Shown: positions 43,728-51,616 of the stretch, in pieces
Position numbering within the stretch: the stretch's first letter is position 1
How the letters are laid out: each line of letters opens with the position of its first letter
Notes under the pieces: generated by a model
Databases searched by the model: none
The model's input: the letters and a program-made list of their open reading frames with translations, nothing else
What the model was told of the DNA's origin: nothing
Virus record (IMG/VR): IMGVR_UViG_3300020472_000038
Location: 1-52,228 of that record
Strand: one strand, 5' to 3'
From: a virus
DNA: 52,228 nucleotides
Translations under genes and position numbers: made by a program

Positions 43728-44177
43728 ATGGCAGTACCAGTAGGGTCGGGATATGAAACAGTTCATGGTCATCATTTTGAAGATTGTGACAATGCTCAAT
43801 TTCTAATTTTAGGATTACAACATCATGTTTATACAGTAACACTTATTAATATCAATTGCCAAGCGGTTGATGCAGGAACCGATTATGCACAAATTTACTT
43901 GGTAGGATATGATGCACACGGAGGAGGTAGTGCACAAACGATGAACCTTCTACGGACTAACTTATTAGTGAATCAAACTTATGTCTGGAATAATAAGTTC
44001 TCTTTTAATGGCCATGAGCCAAATTCAACAGATGCACTGGATGCTGCATCACAGATACTTATAGCTGCTCAGGGCACTTCTACCCAACAATCATTGCAAT
44101 TTGATTGTACAAGTTCTGACGATGGTGGTCAAAATTATGATGTAATGGTTAGCTATATAGATCAAAATTTTTCATAA
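43728..44177 (+). CDS. Small fibre-cassette protein, copy 2 of a tandem pair
   Basis: 149 aa, same length as the preceding paralogue: GSGYETVHGHHFEDCDNAQF, LILGLQHHVYTVTL, VGYDAHGGGSAQTMNLLRTN, NQTYVWNNKFSFNGHEP, SQILIAAQGTSTQQSLQF and a closing YDVMVSYIDQNFS. The scaffold residues (GSG-ETVH-HHFED, QHH-YT, NQTYV, AAQGT, SY-DQ-(W/F)S) are conserved while the loops differ, as expected if the two copies diverged for different contacts. Strong Shine-Dalgarno (AGGAGA). Confidence 0.65.
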   Translation: MAVPVGSGYETVHGHHFEDCDNAQFLILGLQHHVYTVTLININCQAVDAGTDYAQIYLVGYDAHGGGSAQTMNLLRTNLLVNQTYVWNNKFSFNGHEPNSTDALDAASQILIAAQGTSTQQSLQFDCTSSDDGGQNYDVMVSYIDQNFS

Positions 44178-44205
44178 CAGTTAAAAGAATAATAGGAGTA
44201 AAAAA

Positions 44206-45159
44206 ATGAGTGGAGTAATTGGACAAGGACTTAACTCTTCTGGTTTGGCGATTGACAAATCGGATGCGGGGGATTTACAACAATATGCAACAGGTGGCCG
44301 AATCTATGATTACACTTTAGCTGGCATAAGATATCGTTGTCATAAATTTGTATATGAAACGGGGCATACTGACGATGATTTGGTCAATCACCAACAAGAA
44401 TTTGAAGTGAAACAAACAATTACAGCAAACTGTCTTATTGTTGCAGGTGGTGGTGGCGGAGGCCGCAACACCAACTACGCTGGTGGTGGTGGAGCTGGAG
44501 GTTTTCGAGTTGGTGATTTAACTTTTAATGCGGGTGTAACATATTCTATCGCAGTTGGTGCTGGTGGAGGTGGTAACCAAGTTACCCACGGCGACGATGA
44601 TGGTGAAGACGGCGGAGGATCATATATTTCTGGAACAGACATTACTGATATCGGTTGCAGTGGTGGTGGGGGCGGCCAGGGTACTCTCGGTGCAACTGGA
44701 TTTGCCGGTGGATCTGGTGGTGGAGGAACTGCTGTAAATGCTGCTGGCGGATCGGGAATAGCTGGTGAAGGCAATGCTGGAGGTTATGGAGCGTGTGTTG
44801 GCCAAGGTGGTTCTGATTCTGGTGCTGGTGGTGGTGGTGGTGCAGGTGGTGTGGGTAGTCATGTTGCACCAAACGCAGCTACAAATTCTCCTGGCACTGG
44901 AGGAGATGGTTGCCAAAATGACTATGCAGGTATATACGGCCAATGGTATTCTGCCGGCGGTACTGGTGGAGGTTATTACAGAGGCGCCATAAGATGTGGA
45001 ATTGGAGGTTCTAATGGTGGCCGCAGAGGTTTCAAAGATGGCAGACCCCAAACTGGTGCTGGTGGTGGTGGTTCAGATTCTAAATCCACCAACCCTAACA
45101 TAGGCGGTTTTGGGGGAAGTGGAGTTGTAGTAATACGTTATGTCTTACCGGGGCAATAA
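44206..45159 (+). CDS. Glycine-rich adhesin-like virion protein
   Basis: 317 aa. The first 80 residues form an attachment-type domain (RIYDYTLAGIRYRCHKFVYE; FEVKQTITANCLIVAG). The rest is dominated by Gly runs (AGGGGGGRNTNYAGGGGAGG; GGVGSHVAPNAAT) and closes with GGFGGSGVVVIRYVLPG, the usual end of glycine-rich domain proteins in marine phages. Glycine-rich layers form the stacked polyglycine sandwich of the gp38-type receptor-binding adhesins of T-even phages, so a distal receptor-binding role is a fair inference, though sequence similarity to gp38 is only in composition. Several Cys (CHKF, CLIV, CSGG, GACVG, RCGIGG) are unusual for a phage fibre tip. Confidence 0.65.
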   Translation: MSGVIGQGLNSSGLAIDKSDAGDLQQYATGGRIYDYTLAGIRYRCHKFVYETGHTDDDLVNHQQEFEVKQTITANCLIVAGGGGGGRNTNYAGGGGAGGFRVGDLTFNAGVTYSIAVGAGGGGNQVTHGDDDGEDGGGSYISGTDITDIGCSGGGGGQGTLGATGFAGGSGGGGTAVNAAGGSGIAGEGNAGGYGACVGQGGSDSGAGGGGGAGGVGSHVAPNAATNSPGTGGDGCQNDYAGIYGQWYSAGGTGGGYYRGAIRCGIGGSNGGRRGFKDGRPQTGAGGGGSDSKSTNPNIGGFGGSGVVVIRYVLPGQ

Positions 45160-45189
45160 TATAATAAGTTAATTTTATTATAATTTGTA

Positions 45190-46071
45190 ATGAAAACAAA
45201 TCTTTATGTTGTTACTGGTGGAATTGGTAAACAAGTTTTATTTTCTAATTTAATTGAAGATTTAGCAAAAAAGGATGATACTTTAATATCAATTGCAAGT
45301 GTATATCCTACACTATTTGTTAATCATCCTTTAGTTTATTCTTCTATTGATCTTTGGGATATAGACCATTTAAATATTGAACATAAAACCTTTGATCCCA
45401 AATTAATTGACAAATATTTCCATAATATTATAGGTTTTGATCCTTTTTTTTCAAATTATCTTAAATTAGAAGATCACATAATAAATTCTTGGCGTGAAGG
45501 ATTATCTTTAACTCCCACCCAAAACACATACACAGATATTGTGGTTAATAGTGATAATGCAAAAACTTATAATGGGTTTTTACATATTGAGGGAAATGAG
45601 AGATTTGTTATTGTACAATTAAAGGGTGGAACATACATTAATAATAAAAGTAGAAACGAGAAACTTAAAGAAATTAGAGACTATTCTGACACATATCAAT
45701 TAATTTCTGCAATAGCTAATCGTTTTTATGATATTCATTTTTTGATTGTGAGAACTACAGAAGATGTGTATGATGAAAGAATTGATAAATTACCAAATGT
45801 TGGATATGCGGAAAATATTCCATTACTTGACATCCAATATCTGGTTAATAAGTGTTTAACTTTTATTTCTATTGATAGTTGTATTCAACATTTTGCAGTT
45901 AATAAAGAAAACTTAAAAAAAGGAATAGTATTGTGGGGTAATATTGTCGGCCCCCAAATAAATACTATTGGACATAAATATAACACTAATCTAATGTCAG
46001 AAAAAATAAATGAACTATATATTCATGAAGATGTTATATTAGAAAAACTTGAAAATATTTTATCACAATAA
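45190..46071 (+). CDS. GT9/heptosyltransferase-like glycosyltransferase (GT-B fold) in the fibre cassette
   Basis: 293 aa. The N-terminus NLYVVTGGIGKQVLFSNLIE has the Gly loop and following helix of GT9 (WaaC/WaaF-type) enzymes, and the C-terminal LLDIQYLVNKCLTFISIDSC followed by IQHFAVNKENLKKGIVLWG matches the GT9 nucleotide-sugar region (...SIDSG-QH-AAA---P-V-LWG). Middle segments (ERFVIVQLKGGTY; YQLISAIANRFYDIHFLIV) fit the second Rossmann domain. Acceptor and sugar are unknown. No structural motif is present and the gene looks more AT-rich than the fibre genes beside it; no Shine-Dalgarno is visible and a TATAATAA/TTATTATA hairpin (45160-45182) lies before the ATG. It may modify fibre proteins or the host surface. 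Confidence 0.6.
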   Translation: MKTNLYVVTGGIGKQVLFSNLIEDLAKKDDTLISIASVYPTLFVNHPLVYSSIDLWDIDHLNIEHKTFDPKLIDKYFHNIIGFDPFFSNYLKLEDHIINSWREGLSLTPTQNTYTDIVVNSDNAKTYNGFLHIEGNERFVIVQLKGGTYINNKSRNEKLKEIRDYSDTYQLISAIANRFYDIHFLIVRTTEDVYDERIDKLPNVGYAENIPLLDIQYLVNKCLTFISIDSCIQHFAVNKENLKKGIVLWGNIVGPQINTIGHKYNTNLMSEKINELYIHEDVILEKLENILSQ

Positions 46072-46103
46072 TTACTATTATCTAATTTTTTAAAAAAGGA
46101 AAT

Positions 46104-46349
46104 ATGGCTGATCAAAACAGCGCGCCCCTCATAGCTAATAGTGCTGGTGTTTTTGCTCCAGACGCGGATTTTCCAAAAGGATATACCAGAGTTACTGCTC
46201 ATCAATTTAGAAGAGAGGCAGAGTATCCAAGTATACAGGATCTTGTTGTGGCCATTCAGGAAAAATTGGAAGGTGACTCTGATGCATGGGATGCTCTGGT
46301 AACAGCAAGAGCGGCGATTAAATCAAAATATCCAAAAGCATCATCATAA
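46104..46349 (+). CDS. Small virion/assembly protein of unknown function
   Basis: 81 aa: MADQNSAPLIANSAGVFAPD, a YTRVTAHQFRREAEYPSIQD segment and a helical end (AWDALVTARAAIKSKYPKAS). The motif R-(E)-YPS--D and the ending IK-KYPK recur in small proteins encoded beside tail fibres of marine T4-like phages, some thought to act as fibre assembly helpers; that role is inference here. Shine-Dalgarno AAGGAAAT precedes the ATG. Confidence 0.55.
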   Translation: MADQNSAPLIANSAGVFAPDADFPKGYTRVTAHQFRREAEYPSIQDLVVAIQEKLEGDSDAWDALVTARAAIKSKYPKASS

Positions 46350-46383
46350 AATCAAATTAAATTTTTAAAGAATTTCTCTTAAT

Positions 46384-46413
46384 CTTTTCCTTTACTAAAT
46401 AATAAAAGAAAAG
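46384..46413 (+). terminator. AT-rich hairpin with a promoter-like loop, between 46349 and 46438
   Basis: CTTTTCCTTTA and TAAAAGAAAAG pair with one mismatch over 11 positions and enclose the loop CTAAATAA; GTTTT follows. The stem is weak, so termination is uncertain. A late-box-like ACTAAATA (46394-46401) lies at the top of the hairpin. Confidence 0.35.
46394..46401 (+). promoter_or_regulatory. Late-promoter-like box ACTAAATA before the 46438 gene
   Basis: ACTAAATA starts 44 bases before the ATG, in an 88-base gap. The spacing fits the other boxes in this window; the first two bases differ from the T4 consensus. Confidence 0.4.
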
Positions 46414-46437
46414 GTTTTAACTATAGAGGGATTCTTG

Positions 46438-48180
46438 ATGGCGCTGACTTTACACAAACAAACTGAAAATTTTGTATTGGATCAAGGGGCCACCTTTATC
46501 AAGACTTTTACCGCCAAAAATACAGCAGGTGGTAATGTGGTCATATCTTCCGGCACTACAGAGGCCAAGTTAAGACAATCCATAGACTCTAGTAACAATA
46601 TACACGCCTTTTCTACATCCGTTTCTGGATCAAATGTTACTATTTCAATGACAGCAACAAATACTGCCAACATTTCTGAAGATCGCAGATATGTGTATGA
46701 TGTGGAATTTACTCAATCTGATACCACTACTGTAGAAAAAATAGTAGAAGGTATTGTAACTATATCTCCGCATGCAGGCGATAGAGACTTTCCAGATATT
46801 ATAACAGAGAGTATAGCTGATGGTCAATGGGGGAATACCAAATGGACTGACTTTGTTAGAAATGATGGTTCAAAAGATAGGTTAGTTACTTGGAAAGGTT
46901 CGGGAACGGAACTCGAATGGGGAGACAGCGGTGAGGACAGATGGTATGAAATGGAAGGCCCTCATCATCAAGATATTGAGGAAATGGCAGATGTAGTAGT
47001 AGCAGAAGGAACATACTCTAGTCATGAAGCGTGGGATCAAGCATTGATGAGATTGGTAGAATATCCCAATACCTACAATAGTGATACTGATACTTGGAGT
47101 ACTGGTAGTTATGCTGCTCTTTCTGATGGTGAAGCAAGAAGTGGAGATCCATTTACTGTTTGTTCAGTATTTTCATCACCCTTTAATCCAAACACAGATG
47201 AAGATTATGATCCAGACAATCATGGAACAATTTGGGCTGCAGCACCATATCATTCTAGTAGATCGCGAGGGGGTGGATGGAGGTTACAAACTAAACATAA
47301 TAGACTCAGCTTTCAGATAGGACATTGGAATAGGAATCAAGATAACTACAATCGTGTCGATGGATACCTTAAACCAGAATTTGGAGTATCAGCAAATGTT
47401 TATTTTGAGACACATAATCCTGACTGTTATCAAGATCCATTTGAAATAGGTAATCAACGTACAAACATACATCAAACAATGAATCCTAATGGAGTTGATG
47501 GAGATGTGCGTATGTGGTATCACATCACTTGTGTATATAATGGTGGGCCTGTGGGATATTGGAAACCTAGTACAAGATCTGAAAGTGAGGAAGAGTTAAT
47601 ACAAAACATTAAGGACTCTTTTAAATTCTACCAAACAAATTTATTGACAGGGAAAGTACACGAAATAAAATGGTATCATATACAAGCGAGTAATAAACAT
47701 GATTACTTAGGATTTATTCAAGGAGTAGGATACAGGGGGGATAGACAAGAAGTGGGTTCGACAGGAACATTTTTTGGTGCATTCTGTGATGGATCTCAAA
47801 ATGCATTTGTATTTAAATCGAATTGGGGTGGTACATGGGTAACAAATACAGCATTATCTCACTCAGACTTACAGGGTGACACTTCAGAAACTAAAGCTAG
47901 TCAGCCTTTTAGAGTAAATGGATTCTCTATGGATCCGCTTGGATGGGCAACAAAATACAATAAAGATGCTACAAACACATGGGTATGGAGTCCAAGTCAT
48001 CATCCAAATAGAACTGAAGATTCTTCTGAAAATAAAAAAAATGAATATCCTAATATAACATCTGGTGCTTCAGATAGTAATGATCTTAGAGCTCTTGGAT
48101 CAATGGATGACAAAGGTTATTTTTACACTATGGCAGACAACTCATACTGGGCAAATAACTATCCAACAGATACAACGTAA
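46438..48180 (+). CDS. Adhesin: Ig-like anchor domain plus LamG/concanavalin-like domain
   Basis: 580 aa from the ATG at 46438 (an in-frame TTG at 46435 is rejected because the paralogue begins MALTLSK and the Shine-Dalgarno AGAGGG suits 46438). Residues 1-110 (NFVLDQGATFIKTFTAKNTA; SGSNVTISMTATNTANISED; RYVYDVEFTQSDTTTVEK) are the same domain as the whole 114-aa protein downstream, an Ig-like base module. The rest is unassigned: DRLVTWKGSGTELEWGDSGE, FTVCSVFSSPFNPN, RLSFQIGHWNRNQDNYNRVD, MWYHITCVYNGGPVGYW and FKFYQTNLLTGKV recall the strand order of LamG-type lectin sandwiches (W-H-(I/V)-C-Y-G, then a reported 'Y--G' strand). A sugar-binding receptor role is inferred. Confidence 0.62.
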   Translation: MALTLHKQTENFVLDQGATFIKTFTAKNTAGGNVVISSGTTEAKLRQSIDSSNNIHAFSTSVSGSNVTISMTATNTANISEDRRYVYDVEFTQSDTTTVEKIVEGIVTISPHAGDRDFPDIITESIADGQWGNTKWTDFVRNDGSKDRLVTWKGSGTELEWGDSGEDRWYEMEGPHHQDIEEMADVVVAEGTYSSHEAWDQALMRLVEYPNTYNSDTDTWSTGSYAALSDGEARSGDPFTVCSVFSSPFNPNTDEDYDPDNHGTIWAAAPYHSSRSRGGGWRLQTKHNRLSFQIGHWNRNQDNYNRVDGYLKPEFGVSANVYFETHNPDCYQDPFEIGNQRTNIHQTMNPNGVDGDVRMWYHITCVYNGGPVGYWKPSTRSESEEELIQNIKDSFKFYQTNLLTGKVHEIKWYHIQASNKHDYLGFIQGVGYRGDRQEVGSTGTFFGAFCDGSQNAFVFKSNWGGTWVTNTALSHSDLQGDTSETKASQPFRVNGFSMDPLGWATKYNKDATNTWVWSPSHHPNRTEDSSENKKNEYPNITSGASDSNDLRALGSMDDKGYFYTMADNSYWANNYPTDTT

Positions 48181-48189
48181 GGAATATAA

Positions 48190-48534
48190 ATGGCACTGAC
48201 TTTAAGTAAAAGAACCATAAATTTTGTAATGGATCAAGGGGCTACCTTTGAAAAGGTAATCTATGCACAAAACTCTGCAGGAGGAAATGTCACAATTTCT
48301 ACAGGTACTTGTGCCGCTAAGATGCGACAATCTACATATTCTGGTAACAATATCCACACTTTTTCAACTTCTGTTGCTGGATCGAATGTCACAATTTCTA
48401 TGACTGCAACAAATACTGCAAACGTTGCTGCAGATCAGTATGTATATGATGTTGAATATACTCAATCAGATGGAACTACTGTAGAGCGGGTTTGTCAAGG
48501 AATTATAACCGTATCACCAGAGTCTACAAAATAA
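48190..48534 (+). CDS. Stand-alone Ig-like anchor-domain protein (paralogue of the 46438 N-terminus)
   Basis: 114 aa: NFVMDQGATFEKVIYAQNSA, GGNVTISTGTCAAKMRQSTY, SGNNIHTFSTSVAGSNVTIS and VYDVEYTQSDGTTVERVCQG, ending ITVSPESTK. It lines up over its full length with residues 1-110 of the preceding protein, including MTATNTAN. Domains of this kind attach fibre or receptor-binding parts to the baseplate in marine T4-like phages (inference). Either the outer domain was lost here or the free domain forms a mixed ring with the longer one. Confidence 0.65.
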   Translation: MALTLSKRTINFVMDQGATFEKVIYAQNSAGGNVTISTGTCAAKMRQSTYSGNNIHTFSTSVAGSNVTISMTATNTANVAADQYVYDVEYTQSDGTTVERVCQGIITVSPESTK

Positions 48535-48545
48535 GGATTTAACAA

Positions 48546-49577
48546 ATGACACAGCCTACAACCAGAACTACATTTAAAGATTATTGTAAAAGAAAATTGG
48601 GCCATCCAGTTATTGAACTAAATCTTGATGATGATCAGATTGAAGATACTATTGATGACGCAGTAACTTATTGGCAAGAATATCATTTTGATGGTACTCA
48701 TCCAGAATTTGTTAAAAAACAAATTACTGCTTCAACTCAACTGGTTTCTTCACAGTCTGGAACTTTTTCTGCAGGTGAAACTATTGAGGGAGGAACGAGT
48801 GGAATAAGAGCTACAATTAATGATTATATCAGCTCAAATACTACGATAAGGTATTCAAAACCAACTACAAAAAACAATGCTAATGCTATAGCAAAGGGAG
48901 ATGGAAATACATATTATACTGACACTACCACAACATGGACTGCAAGTGAAACCATCACAGGATTAACAAGTGGAGCAACAGCAACAGTACATTCTTCTAC
49001 AGCTCAAACACTTGGTGATATAGACAATCATTATATTTCTTTAGATGAGAGTTATATTGGAATCACAGGAGTTATACCACTTACCGAAAACTTGAGTGGT
49101 AGTACAAATATGTTTTCAGTCAATTATCAGTACGCGCTGAATGATCTTTATACAATGGGTGCAGCTGGTGATATGAAAAACTATGTGTTTACTCAGCAAT
49201 ATCTTTCTACTATTCAAAACCTTTTTTCTGGATTACCTAGATTCAGATTCAATCGACATAGAGATAGATTATATCTAGATATAGATTGGTCTGCAGATCT
49301 TAAAATAGATGATTTTGTTGTAATTGAAGCTTATGCATCAATGAATCCAGAAACGTATACAGATGCCTATAGTGATATTTTCCTTAAAAAATATTGTACA
49401 GCTTTGATGAAAAAACAATGGGGTATGAATCTTATAAAATTTGAAGGGGTTCAATTGCCAGGGGGTGTTACGTTAAATGGAAGACAACTATATGATGACG
49501 CAGTTACAGAACTTGAAAAATTAGAAGTTGAAGGAAGGCTAGAGTATCAGCTACCCGATGACTTCTACATGGGTTAG
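48546..49577 (+). CDS. 13: Neck protein gp13
   Basis: 343 aa (T4 gp13: 309 aa). gp13 joins the neck to the head portal after packaging. Family sequence: FKDYCKRKLGHPVIELNLDD, DQIEDTIDDAVTYWQEYHFD, then DNHYISLDESYIGITGVIPL, FSVNYQYALNDLYTMG, QQYLSTIQNLFSGLPRFRFN and RHRDRLYLDIDWSADLKIDD, ending EVEGRLEYQLPDDFYMG. An insertion of about 90 residues between the N-terminal helix and DNHYISLDE holds two copies of a small module (GTFSAGETIEGGTSGIRATI; WTASETITGLTSGATATVHS) also found in gp7, gp8 and the DUF4815 protein. Shine-Dalgarno AAGGA. Confidence 0.9.
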   Translation: MTQPTTRTTFKDYCKRKLGHPVIELNLDDDQIEDTIDDAVTYWQEYHFDGTHPEFVKKQITASTQLVSSQSGTFSAGETIEGGTSGIRATINDYISSNTTIRYSKPTTKNNANAIAKGDGNTYYTDTTTTWTASETITGLTSGATATVHSSTAQTLGDIDNHYISLDESYIGITGVIPLTENLSGSTNMFSVNYQYALNDLYTMGAAGDMKNYVFTQQYLSTIQNLFSGLPRFRFNRHRDRLYLDIDWSADLKIDDFVVIEAYASMNPETYTDAYSDIFLKKYCTALMKKQWGMNLIKFEGVQLPGGVTLNGRQLYDDAVTELEKLEVEGRLEYQLPDDFYMG

Positions 49578-49586
49578 AGGATATAA

Positions 49587-50558
49587 ATGGCAACCAATCA
49601 TTACTTCAATCACTATGGAACAGATACACCAGATCAAAAATTAGTTGAAAACATCGTAATTGAGTCGATTAAATCTTTTGGTATTGATGTTCACTATATG
49701 CCTAGGACTGAAGTTAATACAGATTCTATCTATGGAGAAGATCGTATTTCTAAGTTTGAAGACGCTCGAATGGTAGAAGTTTATATTAAGAGTATAGATG
49801 GATTTGAGGGAGATGGTACATTTGTAAGTAACTTTGGACTAGAAGTAAGAGATCAAATTACTTTTACAATTGCTCGTAGAAGATTTCAAGAATTAAATTT
49901 TGAAACTGGAAATAGAGATAAAGAACCACTAGAGGGTGATCTTATTTTCTTTCCTTTATCTGACTCTCTTTTTGAAATCAAGCATGTACAAGATACGAAT
50001 GTTTTTTATCAAATGGGTGGACTACAAACTTTTGATTTAGTTTGTGAACTGTTTGAATATGGAGATGAAGCAATTGATACTGGTATTGAGGAGTTGGATA
50101 AGATAGAAAGAGAAGAATCCTATTCAATAAAATTCACTCTAGGTACTGGAGCTGGTACATTTACAGTCGGTGAACAAGTATATCAAGGTTCTACTGGATA
50201 TGCAAATTCTTCAATTAAAGGAGAAGTTTTTGATTGGAATTCTAGTACAAGTCTTCTTACAGTTGGAAATATTGTTGGAACTTTTGATGAAGATAATCAA
50301 ATGTATGAATATCCGTTTTCTATAGCATTAGAAGATGATACTACACTTCTGTTGGAAGATGGTACAACAAATACTCCAAACTCTTCAACTGAAGGTAAAC
50401 CCTTCTTTGAATCTGGTGCATCGTATGCCACAACATCTTTTGATGATAAAGTAATATCAAATGATGCTTATGCAAACAATGTTGGAATTGAAACTGTTGC
50501 TGATGGGATTTTAGATTTTTCAGAGGGTAATCCATTTAGTGAAGGAACAGGGTACTAA
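49587..50558 (+). CDS. 14: Neck protein gp14
   Basis: 323 aa (T4 gp14: 256 aa). Matches T4 gp14 through HYFNHYGTDTPDQKLVENIV, DVHYMPRTEVNTDSIYGEDR, SKFEDARMVEVYIKSIDGFE, FVSNFGLEVRDQITFTIARR and EGDLIFFPLSDSLFEI; the far C-terminus (FSEGNPFSEG) also resembles the T4 end (ESSPFDNDF). Between them lies an insertion with a GTFTVGEQVYQGSTGYANSS module and an LEDG-type repeat (IALEDDTTLLLEDGTTNTP), the same repeat that fills gp7. gp13 and gp14 form the neck ring that seals the filled head and accepts the tail. Its stop overlaps the gp15 ATG by one base (TAATG). Confidence 0.9.
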   Translation: MATNHYFNHYGTDTPDQKLVENIVIESIKSFGIDVHYMPRTEVNTDSIYGEDRISKFEDARMVEVYIKSIDGFEGDGTFVSNFGLEVRDQITFTIARRRFQELNFETGNRDKEPLEGDLIFFPLSDSLFEIKHVQDTNVFYQMGGLQTFDLVCELFEYGDEAIDTGIEELDKIEREESYSIKFTLGTGAGTFTVGEQVYQGSTGYANSSIKGEVFDWNSSTSLLTVGNIVGTFDEDNQMYEYPFSIALEDDTTLLLEDGTTNTPNSSTEGKPFFESGASYATTSFDDKVISNDAYANNVGIETVADGILDFSEGNPFSEGTGY

Positions 50559-51616
50559 TGTTAGGATCTACCTTTTATCATCAAACTATAAGAAAATATG
50601 TAGCAGTGTTTGGAACTCTTTTCAATGATATTAATATTGAAAGGAAAAATTCAAGTGGTGTTGTTGTTGAGAAAATGAAAGTTCCTCTTGCGTATGGCCC
50701 CAAACAAAAGTGGTTACTTGCTGTTCAAGATACCACTGCGGATAGAAAAGTTGTAGCGACAAGAACTCCAAGGATGGGGTTTGCTATGACAGGAGTTACT
50801 TATGACTCTGCTAGAAAATTGAATACGATTGGTAGAAATATTGCAGCCAACACTTCTTCTACTTCTACCAACATGAATACAATGTATAATCCTGTTCCTT
50901 ACAATTTTGAGTTTTCATTATTCATACTTGTTAAGAATGCTGAAGATGGAACACAAATTTTAGAGCAGGTACTCCCCTATTTTACACCAGAGTTTACTGT
51001 TACTGTCAATACAATTCCCGATATGAACATCAAGGCAGATATTCCTATTACGTTGAACTCTGCTGATGTAGCAGATGAGTATGAGGGTGATTTATCAACA
51101 AGAAGAACTATTACTTGGACTCTTTCATTTACACTTAAAGGGTTTATCTATCCAAATATTTCTTCTGGTCAAGTTATTAAAACAATTGAAGTTAATTTCC
51201 GAATTCCTGGCGGAGATACAGAAATTGAACTTCCAGACTTTATTATACATGAAGATAGTGATTTTGATACTACTAACTATATACTATTAGATGGAACAAA
51301 TTTAGTTATTTTTACATTACTAGAAGAAAGTCAAAGTTCTACTTCAGTAGGTGATCTTAGACTCCTTTTGGAAGATGGGGCTTTTGTGTTGAATGAAGAA
51401 AGTGATAATACATACAGAACATATAATAGAGCAAGAATTATGAACGAAAAAGCTACTGATGGTATACAAGATGCTACAATCAAGTCTCGTTACACAGTCG
51501 TTCCTACACCTCTTTCTACAACAGCAGACTCTGATTATGGTTTCTCAGAAACTTTTGAATTTTTTGATGAAGGTAAATATAATGATCCAACCGATGGTGA
51601 GGATATAGCAACATGA
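50558..51616 (+). CDS. 15: Tail terminator gp15 (proximal tail sheath stabiliser)
   Basis: 352 aa (T4 gp15: 272 aa). The core matches T4 gp15: an FYHQTIRKYVAVFGTLFNDI start (T4 SSFRRYATLMGDLFSNI), VPLAYGPKQKWLLAVQD, RTPRMGFAMTGVTYDSARKL, NPVPYNFEFSLFILVKNAED, QILEQVLPYFTPEFTV and TRRTITWTLSFTLKGFIYPN. gp15 forms the hexamer on top of the finished tail that joins it to gp13/gp14. After the core, an inserted stretch (IHEDSDFDTTNYILLDGTNL, then LLEESQSS and LRLLLEDGAFVLNEESDN) shows the LEDG-type repeat again. The stop overlaps the gp16 start by 4 bases (ATGA). Confidence 0.91.
   Translation: MLGSTFYHQTIRKYVAVFGTLFNDINIERKNSSGVVVEKMKVPLAYGPKQKWLLAVQDTTADRKVVATRTPRMGFAMTGVTYDSARKLNTIGRNIAANTSSTSTNMNTMYNPVPYNFEFSLFILVKNAEDGTQILEQVLPYFTPEFTVTVNTIPDMNIKADIPITLNSADVADEYEGDLSTRRTITWTLSFTLKGFIYPNISSGQVIKTIEVNFRIPGGDTEIELPDFIIHEDSDFDTTNYILLDGTNLVIFTLLEESQSSTSVGDLRLLLEDGAFVLNEESDNTYRTYNRARIMNEKATDGIQDATIKSRYTVVPTPLSTTADSDYGFSETFEFFDEGKYNDPTDGEDIAT

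Noticed and set aside
44475-45051. Open frames opposite and in other frames of the glycine-rich adhesin
   Set aside because: Glycine codons (GGN) read in other frames rarely give stops; the products are Pro/His/Thr-rich and have no ribosome binding sites.
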